From Flavobacterium frigidimaris (lineage in GTDB: Bacteria > Bacteroidota > Bacteroidia > Flavobacteriales > Flavobacteriaceae): DNA of 64,000 bases. The stretch is taken from contig FQWG01000010.1 of NCBI GenBank assembly GCA_900129595.1, forward strand, positions 124,001 to 188,000, given 5' to 3'. Position 1 is the stretch's first letter. Every line of letters begins with the position of its first letter. The translations under genes were made by a program, and so were the position numbers. Positions 52,601 through 60,719 of this stretch are shown piece after piece. The notes under the pieces are model-generated. The model was not told the DNA's origin. It made no database searches and saw only the letters and a list, made by a program, of their open reading frames with translations.

Positions 52601-53857
52601 TTCGCTTGTATTGGCATTATTAAATCCTGATTTTGCCGTTACAATTTCTCTAATATTCGAATTTAAGAACGCTCCTGCCTGGCCAATTGTAGCGGGATCG
52701 TATTTATTGTTTTTGTTATCTGTTGGCGAATCAATAGGGTTATTAAAAAAACCTGCTGTAGAACTAATAACCACAACCTGATTATCGGGAATACCTGTAA
52801 CTTGCCCCTCACCTAAATCCTGAAGTGCAATAATATTACGTAAATTGTTATTGTTTGTACTTACTCTATTTTGTTTATTGGTTACCCAAACTTCTATTCT
52901 TGTGATCTGAACACGGCTGTCGATAAATGGATACTTAATTAACGAAGCATCGTATTTATTTCTAAAGTATTGGGATAAGAAAAAGTGCCTGTCATTATCA
53001 TAGTCCAGTGCATACAAATCAAAGTTCTGAACCGTTCCTCCACCTTCTGCAACTATACTCTTTGTTTGTGACTTCTGTTCTGAGAAAACTCCGGTAACTG
53101 TGGTCTTACCAAATTGCAGTTGTGTTTTGACTCCAAATAAACTTTGAGCACCTCGAATAAGGGTACTGTTTAATGGCATACTCACGTTACCCACTTCTAC
53201 TTTCTGAATAATATCGTCTTCAGAAGGTGTATACGCCAGTTTAAACAAGTTCTGAAAAGCAAACGTTGACTGGGTATCATAATTAGCATTTACCTCTAAT
53301 CTGGTTCCTACTTTTCCCATCAGACTCATGCTGATTCGCTGATCAAAATCGAAAGTTGTGCTTGATCTGTTTCTTGGAGAAAAAGAAGGATTATCTTGTT
53401 TGGTGTATCGAACACCCAAGTCCATCTCTACTGATCCTGTGGGTTTTACATCAATTGTATTGCTCCCAAAAATACTTTCAAACAGACTTGAATTAATATA
53501 GTATCGTGGTAATAAATCTTTTTTTGCAGCATCGCTTCCTATTTTTTTACCATCGATAGCGTCTGATTTTTTCCTGAAGTAATCTCTTCTGGATTCTTTC
53601 AAGACTAAATCTTCGTATTCTTTGGGGGTTAATATAATAGGATAATTGATTGAAAAGCCATCAACGGAGCTGGTATAAATATAGCGATCTGTAATGGGAT
53701 CGTATCGATAAGCAGAAAGTATACTTGGCGGATTGTCGATCTCTACTTTACCAACTGAGAATTCGGTCTTGGTTGTATCTTTAACTACCGGATTTACTTG
53801 CGCACGCAAAACATTACCGCAAAACAAAAACAGTAAAAAAATACAAATTTTACGCAT
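46658..53857 (-). CDS. sprA: T9SS outer-membrane translocon SprA (Sov)
   Basis: A 2399-residue protein, the size expected of SprA. The signal peptide is 'ICIFLLFLFCGNVLRAQ'. The sequence shows many SprA features: 'LPRYYINSSLFESIFGSNTIDVKPTGSVEMDLG' near residue 115, 'VRYTKQDNPSF', 'LFKLAYTPSEDDIIQKVEVGNVSMPLNSTLIRG', 'ASDFEGEATIYVDDFEGSQSTIDMR' in the centre, and the barrel end 'IRSGFTLRYNFGN'. SprA is the 36-strand barrel through which T9SS cargo exits, and in gliding flavobacteria it is needed for motility. One proline-rich, lysine-rich linker occurs near residues 1895-1930. It is preceded by ruvA, as in other Flavobacteria. Confidence 0.98.
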   Translation of the reverse strand: MRKICIFLLFLFCGNVLRAQVNPVVKDTTKTEFSVGKVEIDNPPSILSAYRYDPITDRYIYTSSVDGFSINYPIILTPKEYEDLVLKESRRDYFRKKSDAIDGKKIGSDAAKKDLLPRYYINSSLFESIFGSNTIDVKPTGSVEMDLGVRYTKQDNPSFSPRNRSSTTFDFDQRISMSLMGKVGTRLEVNANYDTQSTFAFQNLFKLAYTPSEDDIIQKVEVGNVSMPLNSTLIRGAQSLFGVKTQLQFGKTTVTGVFSEQKSQTKSIVAEGGGTVQNFDLYALDYDNDRHFFLSQYFRNKYDASLIKYPFIDSRVQITRIEVWVTNKQNRVSTNNNNLRNIIALQDLGEGQVTGIPDNQVVVISSTAGFFNNPIDSPTDNKNNKYDPATIGQAGAFLNSNIREIVTAKSGFNNANTSEATDYSVLENARKLTTNEFTFNAQLGYISLQQRLANDEILAVAFEYTVGGKVYQVGEFGSDGVDGTVVTGNNNANQAIITQSLVLKMLKSNLTNVQNPVWNLMMKNVYQIPQAYQIKQDDFRLNILYTDPSPINYISPVQGTTFPTNPTPDNKVDQTPLLNVFNLDRLNYNNDPQTGGDGFFDYIPGITVDVQNGRIIFTTKEPFGELLFKKLQNAGSGENYDDANSYNANQQKYVFRNMYRNTQSGALQDSDKNKFLLRGKYKSSGSNGIPIGAFNVPQGSVVVMAAGRRLVEGIDYSVDYQLGRVQILDPSLQASNTPIEVSLENNSIFGQQTRRFIGFNIEHKISDNFVIGGTYLKMTEKPFTQKSSYGQESVNNTIFGFNGNYSTEVPFFTRLVNKLPNIDTDVPSNLSIRGEVAFLRPDAPKASDFEGEATIYVDDFEGSQSTIDMRSAYAWSLASTPFVNSINDNTFNANSNTLEYGYKRAKLSWYTIDPIFYSSKPSGISNDDLSLNTTRRIYSRELYPNTDIAQGQIQVINTLDLTYYPSDRGPYNNNPNFSTNPANSNFGGIMRALNSTNFEQGNVEYIQFWVLDPYVGNSQAPTANTGKIYFNLGEISEDVLKDGRKQYENGLGPGQIMVNPQPLWGDVPASQSLIYAFDTNAENRRNQDVGLDGLPSSKEGTIYTNYAGDKDPAADDYTYYLNTTGGVLDRYKNYNGTENNSAVSVDDPNRGSTTLPDVEDINRDNTMSTINAYYEYSIDVKPGMQVGQNFITDIREVTNVELPNGSTTTARWIQFKIPVSQPQNTIGNITDFRSIRFMRMFMTGFNDQMTVRFGALDLVRGEWRRYTGSLDASDVNPDDDGTEFDVSAVNIQENSTKCPVNYVMPPGVQREQLYNNNTIINQNEQALAVRIGGAGLQFQDSRAVFKNVSVDMRQYKKLKMYLHAESLPNENNLQDDEMIGFIRFGNDFTQNFYQVEIPLKVTRTGGSCAISADQVWMEDNNIDLVLELLTRMKIKAMSIDINSNKRDINGIYYPDDDLSIGGGDGDSKLRLGIKGNPNFGLVRNLMVGVKSRADHKSIKGEVWFNELRLADLENKGGMAAILNVDTNMADFATVSATGRKSTIGFGSLEQGANERDREDIQQYNIVTNLNLGKLLPPKWGINLPFNYAIGEEVITPEYDPFNQDIKLDQLLRETTDPAEKENIRTRAVDYTKRRSINFIGVRKDRAPEQKPHVYDVENLTFSQSYNQVERHDYEVESYLDEQSNTAVNYAYTFQPKEVVPFKQTKFMKKSDYWKLLSDFNFNYLPSNISFNTNILRQSNRQQFREVEVQGIGLDPLYRRNFAFNYQYGFGYNLTKSLKLNYTAASNNIVRNFLNDDNSPKEDFNIWDDYLDIGTPNQHLQQLVVNYDIPINKIPVFGFVKASYSYTADYSWQRSSTAFSEYVDPSGNQFDLGNTIQNANSNTLTTTFSMNTLYKYLGLTPGAKSGAKPKATAPPKPGEKIVNTAKPVTSSSPFYDGMIGILTSIKNIQVNYTKNSGTVLPGYTPSVGFFGTSRPTLGFIFGSQDDVRYEAAKRGWLTDYQDFNQSFTQVTNKLLKVTANIDLLPDLKVDLAMDRAYSENSSEQFSVVNGEYMPLSPYTYGMFSISTVLIKTAFSTSSATESAAFDDFRNNRLIIADRLAAEHYGGAEIPRYGDVNNPIPAETDPNYKIYVANQGYPIGFTKSNQAVLLPAFLAAYSGGNASSSSTDIFKSFPIPNWSVKYNGLMRYKFFKDKFKRFSLQHNYRASYTINQFRSNFDFTEKPNGQDVNTNFFNKTIMSNVNLVEQFSPLIRVDFELKGSLRILTEIKKDRALSMSFDNNLLTEVKGMEYIVGMGYRFKDVIFSSRLADSPTGIIKSDINIKADFSLRKNETLVRYLDYDNNQLAAGQNIWALKLTADYSFSKNLTAIFYYDHSFSKAVISTSFPLTNIRSGFTLRYNFGN

Positions 53858-53881
53858 ACAATTCTTGATATAAAATTGAGT

Positions 53882-54463
53882 TTATAGGCTTTTTAACGCT
53901 TTTTTAATGATTGTTTCTACAGTAGCTTCGGGATCTTCTTTTACTATTTTTTCCACTACTTTTTCTGAAGTTTTTCTAACAAAACCTAAAACTTCCAAAG
54001 CAGATAACGCTTCATCTCGATTTGTATTGTTTTGAACTACTGAAACTTCGTCTAAATCGTACAACTTTAACACTTTTTCCTTCAAATCTAGTATAACTCT
54101 TTGGGCGGTTTTGTTTCCAATACCCTTAATCGACTGTATAACACCAACATCTCCGGATGCAATCGCATTGATAATTTGTCTGGGTTCTATTGAAGATAAC
54201 ATTGTTCTGGCAATATTGGCTCCAATTCCCGAAACAGATAATAACATTCTGAATATTTCGCGTTCTGATTTCTCAGCAAAACCAAATAAAGTATGCGCAT
54301 CTTCCTTGATCAGAAGATGCGTATACAGTTTTATATTTTCGGCATTGGGAATTAACGAAAAGGTATGTAAAGATATATTTACCTGATACCCAACACCTCC
54401 ACAGTCAATTATGACGTCAGTAGGATTTTTTTCGACTAATTTCCCTTGCAATTGTGCTATCAT
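53882..54463 (-). CDS. ruvA: Holliday junction branch-migration protein RuvA
   Basis: A 193-residue protein. 'MIAQLQGKLVEKNPTDVIIDCGGVGYQVNIS' is the typical OB-fold start. Two helix-hairpin-helix motifs follow: 'LLSVSGIGANIARTML' and 'IQSIKGIGNKTAQRVIL'. The C-terminal RuvB-interacting domain ends 'ETIIKKALKSL'. The ATG at 54463 is used, since the only earlier start is a TTG. It lies 24 bp upstream of sprA, and its own -7 element (TATATTTG, 54482-54489) probably drives both genes. Confidence 0.97.
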   Translation of the reverse strand: MIAQLQGKLVEKNPTDVIIDCGGVGYQVNISLHTFSLIPNAENIKLYTHLLIKEDAHTLFGFAEKSEREIFRMLLSVSGIGANIARTMLSSIEPRQIINAIASGDVGVIQSIKGIGNKTAQRVILDLKEKVLKLYDLDEVSVVQNNTNRDEALSALEVLGFVRKTSEKVVEKIVKEDPEATVETIIKKALKSL

Positions 54464-54481
54464 AGTATTTTTTATAAAGGC

Positions 54482-54489
54482 CAAATATA
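54482..54489 (-). promoter_or_regulatory. ruvA-sprA -7 element (TATATTTG)
   Basis: TATATTTG on the minus strand, 19 bp before the ruvA ATG, in a 77-bp gap after maeB. It is the only candidate promoter before sprA. Confidence 0.55.
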
Positions 54490-54540
54490 ACAAAAATGCA
54501 ATAAAAATACGACATTATTCTTTGCCTCTTATCTTTTATA

Positions 54541-56832
54541 CTATTTCGCTAGTTTATTTTTTTTATTTTCTTTCGCCTGAGCGTCAATTACTGCAATTGC
54601 TGCCATATTTACCATTTCTTCAACACTTGCTCCTAATTGAAAAATGTGAACCGGTTTACCCATTCCCATCATAATTGGACCAATAGAATTTACTTTATAC
54701 AACTCTTTTAATAGTTTATAAGTAATATTAGCTGATTCTAAATTAGGGAATATCAGGGTATTTACCTTTTTACCGGCTAATTTAGAGAAAGGAAATTTCT
54801 CTGCGAGCATCTCCTGGTTTAAAGCAAAATCTGCCTGGATTTCTCCGTCAACAATTAATTCCGGGTGATTTTTATGCAAATAAGCCACTGCTTCTCTTAC
54901 TTTTGAAGCACTCTGACTTGTAGATGAACCAAAATTCGAGAATGAAACCATTGCAATAACCGGCTCAACACCAAACATTTTTGCTGTTTTTGCAGTCATG
55001 ATTGCAATATTGATAAGATCTTCTGCTGATGGATTGATATTAATTGCCGTATCTGACAAGAACATTGGTCCACGAGAAGTCATCATCATGTTTGCTGTTG
55101 CAACAAGTGAAGCTCCCGGAGCTTTTTCGATCAATTGCAACATTGGTTTTACAACTGTTGGATAACTTCTTGTATGTCCTGTAACTAAAGCATCTGCTTC
55201 GCCTTCGTTGACCATCATGGCTGCGAAATAGTTTCTTTCGCGCATGTATTTCTGAGCATCAAGTAATGATACGCCTCTGCGTTCTCTTGTTTCCCAGTAT
55301 GAAGTAGCAAATTTATTACGTCTTGCTTCTTCTTCATTCGTTTTAGGATCAATGATTTGTAGTTCAGCATCAAAACCTAATTCCGCTTTTAATTCTAAAA
55401 TTACTTCTTTATTTCCTAATAAAATTGGCACACCAATTCCGTCTTCATGAACAATTTGTGCTGCTTTTAATACATTTATCTGATCTGCTTCAGCAAAAAC
55501 GATTCTTTTTGGATCCATTTTAGCACGATTCGTGATCAAACGTACCATTTTATTATCGTTACCCATACGTTCGCGAAGTGCATCTTCATAAGCTGCCCAG
55601 TCTGTAATAGGATTTTTTGCAACACCGGATTCCATAGCTGCTTTTGCAACTGCAGGCGCTACAACTGTAATCAATCTTGGATCAAATGGTTTAGGAATGA
55701 TATATTCCTGACCAAAACCTAACTTCATAGCTCCATAAGCAACGTTTACCTGCTCCGGCACTGGCTCTTTTGCCAAAATAGCCAAAGCTTTTACGGCAGC
55801 CATTTTCATTGCTTCGTTAATTTTTGTCGCTCTAACGTCTAATGCTCCTCTAAAAATATAAGGAAAACCAAGAACGTTGTTTACCTGATTAGGAAAATCT
55901 GAACGCCCTGTAGCCATAATGACATCTTTACGGGTTTCTGTAGCTAAGTTATAATCGATTTCCGGATTTGGATTTGCCATTGCAAAAACAATCGGATTCT
56001 CTTTCATTGTTAATAACATTTCTGCAGAAAGAATATCTCCTGATGATAATCCTATGAAAACATCTGCCCCTTTTACGGCTTCAGCCAATTCAATTTTTGG
56101 ACCGTTTACAGCATATTTCAACTGCAATTCTGATAATGAAGGATTGTCTTTTGTTAAAAGTCCTTTACTATTAAACATTAAAATATTTTCTACTTTAACG
56201 CCTAACAAAACATATAAATCTGTACAAGCGATTGCTGCAGATCCTGCACCGGAAACTACTACTTTTACATCTTCTGCTTTTTTTCCTGCTAATTCAAGTG
56301 CATTGATCAAAGCTGCCGAAGAGATAATTGCCGTACCGTGCTGATCGTCGTGCATTACCGGAATATCTAATTCTTCTACCAGTCTTCTTTCGATTTCGAA
56401 AGATTCAGGTGCTTTGATGTCTTCAAGATTAATTCCTCCAAAAGTTGGAGCAATATTTTTTACGGTCTGAATAAATTCTTCAATATCCTTAGTTCCAATT
56501 TCGATATCAAAAACATCAATATCAGAGAATATTTTAAACAATAAACCTTTTCCTTCCATTACTGGTTTAGAAGCTTCCGGGCCAATATCCCCAAGCCCTA
56601 AAACAGCTGTACCGTTTGATATAACGGCAACTAAATTTCCTTTTGCTGTATATTTGTAAACGTCATCTACGTTTGCTGCAATTTCTAAACATGGTTCTGC
56701 AACTCCCGGCGAATAAGCCAAAGACAAGTCTCTTTGGGTTGCATATTTTTTTGTTGGAACTACCTGAATTTTTCCTGGAGTTGGTTCTGAGTGATACAGT
56801 AACGCTTCTCTTCTTTTACTCTCTTTGTTCAT
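54541..56832 (-). CDS. maeB: NADP-dependent malic enzyme with phosphotransacetylase-like domain
   Basis: A 763-residue two-domain protein. Residues 1-430 are malic enzyme: '[13 protein letters not shown]', '[20 protein letters not shown]', '[21 protein letters not shown]' and a Rossmann '[15 protein letters not shown]'. Residues about 430-755 resemble phosphate acetyl/butyryltransferase ('[23 protein letters not shown]', '[17 protein letters not shown]'). In E. coli MaeB the second domain is a non-catalytic regulatory module. The enzyme converts malate to pyruvate with NADPH production. A -7 element (TATCTTTG, minus strand 56858-56865) precedes it. Confidence 0.96.
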   Translation of the reverse strand: MNKESKRREALLYHSEPTPGKIQVVPTKKYATQRDLSLAYSPGVAEPCLEIAANVDDVYKYTAKGNLVAVISNGTAVLGLGDIGPEASKPVMEGKGLLFKIFSDIDVFDIEIGTKDIEEFIQTVKNIAPTFGGINLEDIKAPESFEIERRLVEELDIPVMHDDQHGTAIISSAALINALELAGKKAEDVKVVVSGAGSAAIACTDLYVLLGVKVENILMFNSKGLLTKDNPSLSELQLKYAVNGPKIELAEAVKGADVFIGLSSGDILSAEMLLTMKENPIVFAMANPNPEIDYNLATETRKDVIMATGRSDFPNQVNNVLGFPYIFRGALDVRATKINEAMKMAAVKALAILAKEPVPEQVNVAYGAMKLGFGQEYIIPKPFDPRLITVVAPAVAKAAMESGVAKNPITDWAAYEDALRERMGNDNKMVRLITNRAKMDPKRIVFAEADQINVLKAAQIVHEDGIGVPILLGNKEVILELKAELGFDAELQIIDPKTNEEEARRNKFATSYWETRERRGVSLLDAQKYMRERNYFAAMMVNEGEADALVTGHTRSYPTVVKPMLQLIEKAPGASLVATANMMMTSRGPMFLSDTAININPSAEDLINIAIMTAKTAKMFGVEPVIAMVSFSNFGSSTSQSASKVREAVAYLHKNHPELIVDGEIQADFALNQEMLAEKFPFSKLAGKKVNTLIFPNLESANITYKLLKELYKVNSIGPIMMGMGKPVHIFQLGASVEEMVNMAAIAVIDAQAKENKKNKLAK

Positions 56833-56857
56833 TTATTTTAGCTTTTATTCTAGCTTA

Positions 56858-56865
56858 CAAAGATA
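56858..56865 (-). promoter_or_regulatory. maeB -7 element (TATCTTTG)
   Basis: TATCTTTG on the minus strand, 26 bp before the maeB ATG. Confidence 0.5.
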
Positions 56866-56991
56866 TAAGTCTTGGCTTAAATTGGGGTATTTTTATTATT
56901 TTCTTTTATCAAAATAACATTTATTACCTCCAAAAAAAATAGTCCTTTATTATTTGGACTATTTTATCAGGCATATTTTTATTATTTTCTT

Positions 56992-57417
56992 TTATTGAGA
57001 AATATAAGAGTTTAAATGATTTATTGTGTCTTTCTGAATTTCTATAATCGCTTTTACTACATCGCTTATAGATATTATTCCTACTACAATTCCGTCTTCC
57101 AGAACCGGCAGATGTCTGATTCTTTTGGTACTCATGAGTTCCATACAATCCTCGATATTATTTGAAAGGTTTACTGAAAAAACATTGCTTTCCATAATTT
57201 CATGAACAAGGGTTTCTTTTGAAGATTTGTCTTTTAAAACAATTTTTCTGGCATAATCCCTTTCAGATAATATTCCTTTAAGATCATTATTGTCAATGAC
57301 AAGAATAGCTCCTATGTTTTTCTCTCCCATCACTTTTAAGGCTTCATAAACCGTTGTTGTTGAAAGAACTGAATAAACATTTTTTCCTTTTGCGTTTAGT
57401 ATTTGATTTACAGTCAT
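56992..57417 (-). CDS. Two-CBS-domain protein
   Basis: A 141-residue stand-alone Bateman module. CBS1 covers about residues 4-60 ('VYSVLSTTTVYEALKVMGEKNIGAILVIDNNDLKGILSERDYARKI'). CBS2 covers about 73-130 ('VFSVNLSNNIEDCMELMSTKRIRHLPVLEDGIVVGIISISDVVKAI'). Such proteins bind AMP/ATP or NADH and regulate partner enzymes. It is transcribed alone toward maeB, with a 159-bp gap, and its partner is unknown. Confidence 0.92.
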   Translation of the reverse strand: MTVNQILNAKGKNVYSVLSTTTVYEALKVMGEKNIGAILVIDNNDLKGILSERDYARKIVLKDKSSKETLVHEIMESNVFSVNLSNNIEDCMELMSTKRIRHLPVLEDGIVVGIISISDVVKAIIEIQKDTINHLNSYISQ

Positions 57418-57683
57418 ATCTGAAAAAATTTAGATCTATAAAGTTAGAAAAAAATGAATACACAGCACAACGAAATCGATTTTTTAAAACTTAATTAATT
57501 CATTTTAAACATAATAACTAATATTTTGTATTTCCGAAATATTAGTTCAAACAAATGAATGGATTTTACGGTTATATTACGAAAAACGCAGAAATTTAGC
57601 CATCTACAGATTTATTCTAAATAAAACAAAGATTTTGAACAAATTGATGGAATGATAATATTGATGCTTTTTGTGTGGTATAA

Positions 57684-57960
57684 TCCCGATGGGATATTTT
57701 ATCAGGGTAATTTTGATATCTACCAATATTGAATTCCTAGCGGAATATTTCGCAGAAATTAAATATTTGGTAGAAAAATATTTTTTTTCCTCAACATTTA
57801 GAATGCTCCAGCGGAGCAATATATTTATAGCCATTTAGTACGACCTAACATAAAGCTCCAGCGGAGCGAAATAGAATTTCTTAATCGATAAATATTTCAC
57901 CCCGATGGGGTTCAATTGCGCAAATAATTATTTTCTATAAATATGTCGTCCCGCTGGGAC
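57684..57960. repeat. Array of six short palindromes with varied but self-complementary arms
   Basis: The palindromes are TCCC-GAT-GGGA (57684-57694), ATTCC-TAGC-GGAAT (57733-57746), TGCTCC-AGC-GGAGCA (57804-57818), GCTCC-AGC-GGAGC (57855-57867), ACCCC-GAT-GGGGT (57899-57911) and GTCCC-GCT-GGGAC (57948-57960). Spacings between starts are 49, 71, 51, 44 and 49 bp. Each has 4-6-bp arms and a 3-4-nt loop chosen from GAT, AGC, GCT or TAGC. TCTACCAATATT (upstream of the second) and AATATTTGGTAGA (downstream of it) add an outer inverted repeat. Confidence 0.88.
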
Positions 57961-58194
57961 TTCTTTTAATTTCAAAAAATAAATTATTGACCGGATTTTT
58001 ACAAAAAACTTTCATTAACATACTATAGTATGTGAGAAATAATAAATAAAAAACAGTAATTGCATGAATTAAAAAACATGTCTTTAAGTAAGAATATATT
58101 ATCATAAAATTTTTCTCGATCTTGACATTTTCACAAAAATAAACCATTAACCAACAGTAACTTAAAAATAAAAACACACTATTATCTAAGACAT

Positions 58195-58238
58195 GACATA
58201 TATGTCGTAGTATCTTTTTTTATAGTTTAATAGATTTG
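58195..58238 (+). promoter_or_regulatory. Perfect palindrome GACATATATGTC with -7-like element
   Basis: GACATATATGTC (58195-58206) is a perfect 12-bp palindrome and lies 24 bp upstream of TAGATTTG (58231-58238), a match to TAnnTTTG. The palindrome would thus overlap the -33 region, a placement expected of a repressor site. The identity of any binding protein is unknown. Confidence 0.5.
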
Positions 58239-58242
58239 ACAA

Positions 58243-58329
58243 ATGAAAAACAGATCATGGATTAGAAATAGTATTGTAATTAATTCTGATACCAATTTGA
58301 AAATTAAAAATGTAAAACAACCAAACTAA
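58243..58329 (+). other. Possible 28-residue leader peptide ORF
   Basis: ATG at 58243, directly after the -7-like element, opens 28 codons (MKNRSWIRNSIVINSDTNLK plus 8 residues) ending TAA at 58327-58329, 12 bp before the next gene. It is basic and Asn/Ile-rich and has no recognisable family. Chance ORFs of this length are common. Confidence 0.25.
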
Positions 58330-58341
58330 AAATACACTAGG

Positions 58342-58656
58342 ATGGAAACAATCAACACTAAAAAATTAGAGAATCTCAGAAAATTAATTGCTCCGTATTT
58401 CAATACTGCAAAATCGGATGACGATCAATCAGAAGTTCAAAAAGCGCAAACTCATTATTATGAACTTGGTTGCGTCATTACCAATCTGCTAAAAATGTGC
58501 GTTTTGACATTGGATCAAGAGGAACATAAAATTTCAGAAACAAACAAAACTCCTATAAATGTTTCTCTCATTTTAGAAACTGTATTGAAAATGTTTCCTT
58601 TAGATGAATTTGAATTGTTAGATGAAATTAATAAGATCCTTGTTGAAGATTCTTAA
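58342..58656 (+). CDS. Hypothetical 104-residue protein
   Basis: I do not recognise this protein. It is mostly helical and acidic at the C-terminus ('LDEFELLDEINKILVEDS'), with a predicted helix bundle: 'LENLRKLIAPYFNTAKS', 'HYYELGCVITNLLKMCVLTLDQ' and 'VSLILETVLKMF'. It has no signal peptide or membrane segment and two cysteines (C44, C53). It is a single gene bounded by the gene-poor region upstream and a strong terminator downstream. A palindrome and a tiny ORF upstream suggest regulated expression. The codon pattern looks like that of neighbouring real genes. Confidence 0.75.
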   Translation: METINTKKLENLRKLIAPYFNTAKSDDDQSEVQKAQTHYYELGCVITNLLKMCVLTLDQEEHKISETNKTPINVSLILETVLKMFPLDEFELLDEINKILVEDS

Positions 58657-58715
58657 ATCATAAAAACTATTAGTTTAGAAAAGCTAACATATGTACTTTG
58701 CAGATTTACCCTAAA

Positions 58716-58757
58716 TAAAAATGACTTTTCTAAATCTAGAAAAGTCATTTTTTTATT
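58716..58757. terminator. Two-way terminator
   Basis: TGACTTTTCTA (58722-58732) pairs perfectly with TAGAAAAGTCA (58737-58747) around AATC. It has an A-run before and a T-run after, and serves both the orphan gene and the converging OmpA-family operon. Confidence 0.93.
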
Positions 58758-58768
58758 ATTGTGTTTGT

Positions 58769-60709
58769 TTACAAATTGGTAATCACAAACTCACTTCGTC
58801 TGTTTTGCTGATGTTCTTCTTCTGAGCATTTTACGCCATCAGAACATTGGTTTACCAGTTGCGATTCTCCGTAGCCTTTTGATGTTAATCTGTTAGGTTT
58901 TATTCCTCTGTCAACTAACCATTTCATCGTTGCCTTTGCTCTTTTCTCAGATAGAATCTGATTGTATTTTGCTGTTTGTCGGCTATCTGTATGCGAACGA
59001 ATATCAAGTTTCAGATCGGGATATTGTTTTAATATTTCGATGATTTTTTCTAATTGAAAAGCAGATTTATTCTTAATAACAGCTTTGTCTAAATCGAAAT
59101 AAATAATAGGAATATCGAGTGTTTTCGCCAAATCTGTTCCTATCGTTATTGATTTCACCCTTTTTTCTAACTGAATTAGTAAAGTTGTTTTTCCAGATAA
59201 TTTTTTAATTGTTATTGGAGTTTCTTTACTTTCATAATCTGCTTTTGCTGTTCTGACAAAATAGTTTTTACCACAATTTACATTCGCAAAAAGATAATTC
59301 CCTTTTGCATCTGAAACCACTTCTGCTACAGCATTAAAATTATCGTCTAACAAAGTTACTTTGGTATCTGCAAGACTTACGTTTGTTTCTACATCTGTAA
59401 TTGTTCCCGTTAGTTCTTGTTCGCAATTGAGTTTCCGTTTTTCAGTAAAGCGATAAATATCATCGAATCCTACGCCGTTTTCTCTGTTGGAAGAGAAAAA
59501 TCCGTTTCTTTTTTTACTGTCGATTATAAAAGCAAAATCGTCTTGTTTGCTATTTATTGGTTCTCCAACATTTTGAATTTGTTCGAAAGAACCTTCATTA
59601 TTTATCTTAGAAACAAAAATATCAAGTCCGCCTAATCCGGGTCTTCCGTCAGTTGCAAAATAAAGTTCGTTGTCTTCGGAAATAAAAGGAAAGGTTTCTC
59701 TTCCTTCGGTATTTATAGTTGCTCCTAAATTTTCGGGTTTTCCAAAGGTTCCGTCCTCATTTATTTTCACTTTAAACAAATCTGATTGTCCTAACGTTCC
59801 TGGCATATCTGATGCAAAATACAGTGTTTTTTCATCGATGCTCAAAGTAGGATGCGCTACACTATATTGATCACTATTGAACGGAAGTTCTTCAATATTT
59901 TTCCATTCGCCGTTAACCAAACTAGCTTTGTATAATTTTAGTAAAGTAACTTTATTCTGGTCTCTTCCTCTTTTTCCTCCTAAAAAGTTATTTCGGGTAA
60001 AATAGATGGTTCGTCCGTCTTTTGTAAAAACAGGCGTTGACTCATTGAACTTTGTATTTACTTTTTTCTGAAAACGCTGCGGAATACCAATACTTCCGTC
60101 AGAAGTTAATTCGGCAGTATATAAATTAGTAAAAGATCTGTTTGTCCATTTAAAATTTTTCTTTACGATTCCGCCCGTATCACGTGCCGAAGTAAAGACT
60201 AATTTATTATCATAAATAGTGCTTCCGTAATCCGAAAATTTAGAATTAATTCCTGCATCGGCAATTTCAAATCTTCCTGAATTGGATTTTATCTCTTCTA
60301 AGTAATTTTTATTGGCCTCAAACAAAAGACCTCTTTTATCAGTGGTTATTTTTTGATTGAATTTTTCTAAAATCGTATCTGCTTTTGCATAATTTCCGTC
60401 AGATTTCAGACATTGTGCATATCGGTACAAATATTCAGGATCCTGCTGCTCGTTCATGGCAAACAATTCGTGGTACCATTTTAGGGCTTTTACCAATTCT
60501 CCGTTAAAATAATAGGAATTACCAAGACGCTGAAACATTTTTTCGTCTTTATATCCTTTATCAGCAACACTTTCGTAAACTTTTATGGCATCTACATAAG
60601 CATACTTCTCGTATTGATCATTGGCATAATTGATACTTGATGTTTGTGCAATTGTGTTGAGAAAAAAGAGTAAAAATAAAGCGGTATAATTCAGGTTTTT
60701 GATTTTCAT
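58769..60709 (-). CDS. OmpA-family protein with TPR, PD40 propeller and carboxypeptidase-regulatory-like domain
   Basis: A 646-residue exported protein with signal peptide 'TALFLLFFLNTIAQ'. The order is TPR-like repeats (about 30-135), a WD40-like/PD40 propeller (about 160-425, with 'STPVFTKDGRTIYFTRNNF', 'HPTLSIDEKTLYFASDMPG', 'FPFISEDNELYFATDGRPG'), a carboxypeptidase-regulatory-like beta domain (about 432-520), then OmpA C-terminal (about 535-646, 'LDIRSHTDSRQTAKYNQILSEKRAKATMKWL'), which binds peptidoglycan. Similar proteins lie beside PorP/SprF and adhesin genes and probably anchor the T9SS-delivered adhesin. It lies 10 bp after the PorP/SprF gene. Confidence 0.94.
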   Translation of the reverse strand: MKIKNLNYTALFLLFFLNTIAQTSSINYANDQYEKYAYVDAIKVYESVADKGYKDEKMFQRLGNSYYFNGELVKALKWYHELFAMNEQQDPEYLYRYAQCLKSDGNYAKADTILEKFNQKITTDKRGLLFEANKNYLEEIKSNSGRFEIADAGINSKFSDYGSTIYDNKLVFTSARDTGGIVKKNFKWTNRSFTNLYTAELTSDGSIGIPQRFQKKVNTKFNESTPVFTKDGRTIYFTRNNFLGGKRGRDQNKVTLLKLYKASLVNGEWKNIEELPFNSDQYSVAHPTLSIDEKTLYFASDMPGTLGQSDLFKVKINEDGTFGKPENLGATINTEGRETFPFISEDNELYFATDGRPGLGGLDIFVSKINNEGSFEQIQNVGEPINSKQDDFAFIIDSKKRNGFFSSNRENGVGFDDIYRFTEKRKLNCEQELTGTITDVETNVSLADTKVTLLDDNFNAVAEVVSDAKGNYLFANVNCGKNYFVRTAKADYESKETPITIKKLSGKTTLLIQLEKRVKSITIGTDLAKTLDIPIIYFDLDKAVIKNKSAFQLEKIIEILKQYPDLKLDIRSHTDSRQTAKYNQILSEKRAKATMKWLVDRGIKPNRLTSKGYGESQLVNQCSDGVKCSEEEHQQNRRSEFVITNL

Positions 60710-60719
60710 GTATTACTTT

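Larger units (their letters stand above)
57418..58341. other. 924-bp gene-poor intergenic region
   Basis: The longest gap in the window. From left to right it holds plain AT-rich DNA, a palindrome array (57684-57960), more AT-rich DNA with no recognisable gene, a perfect 12-bp palindrome (58195-58206), a -7-like element (58231-58238) and a 28-codon ORF (58243-58329). Two minus-strand frames of 76 and 80 codons in it have no gene-like features. Confidence 0.7.

Noticed and set aside
57604..57834. A 76-codon minus-strand frame in the gene-poor region
   Set aside because: It is built across the palindromes (its codons spell the hairpin arms), with no recognisable protein features.
57684..57960. 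CRISPR array
   Set aside because: The repeats are only 11-15 bp, differ in sequence and are unevenly spaced, and no cas genes are nearby.
57935..58177. An 80-codon minus-strand frame in the gene-poor region
   Set aside because: It is AT-rich and Phe/Tyr/Leu-rich, and its C-terminus is encoded by a palindrome; it has no gene-like neighbours.
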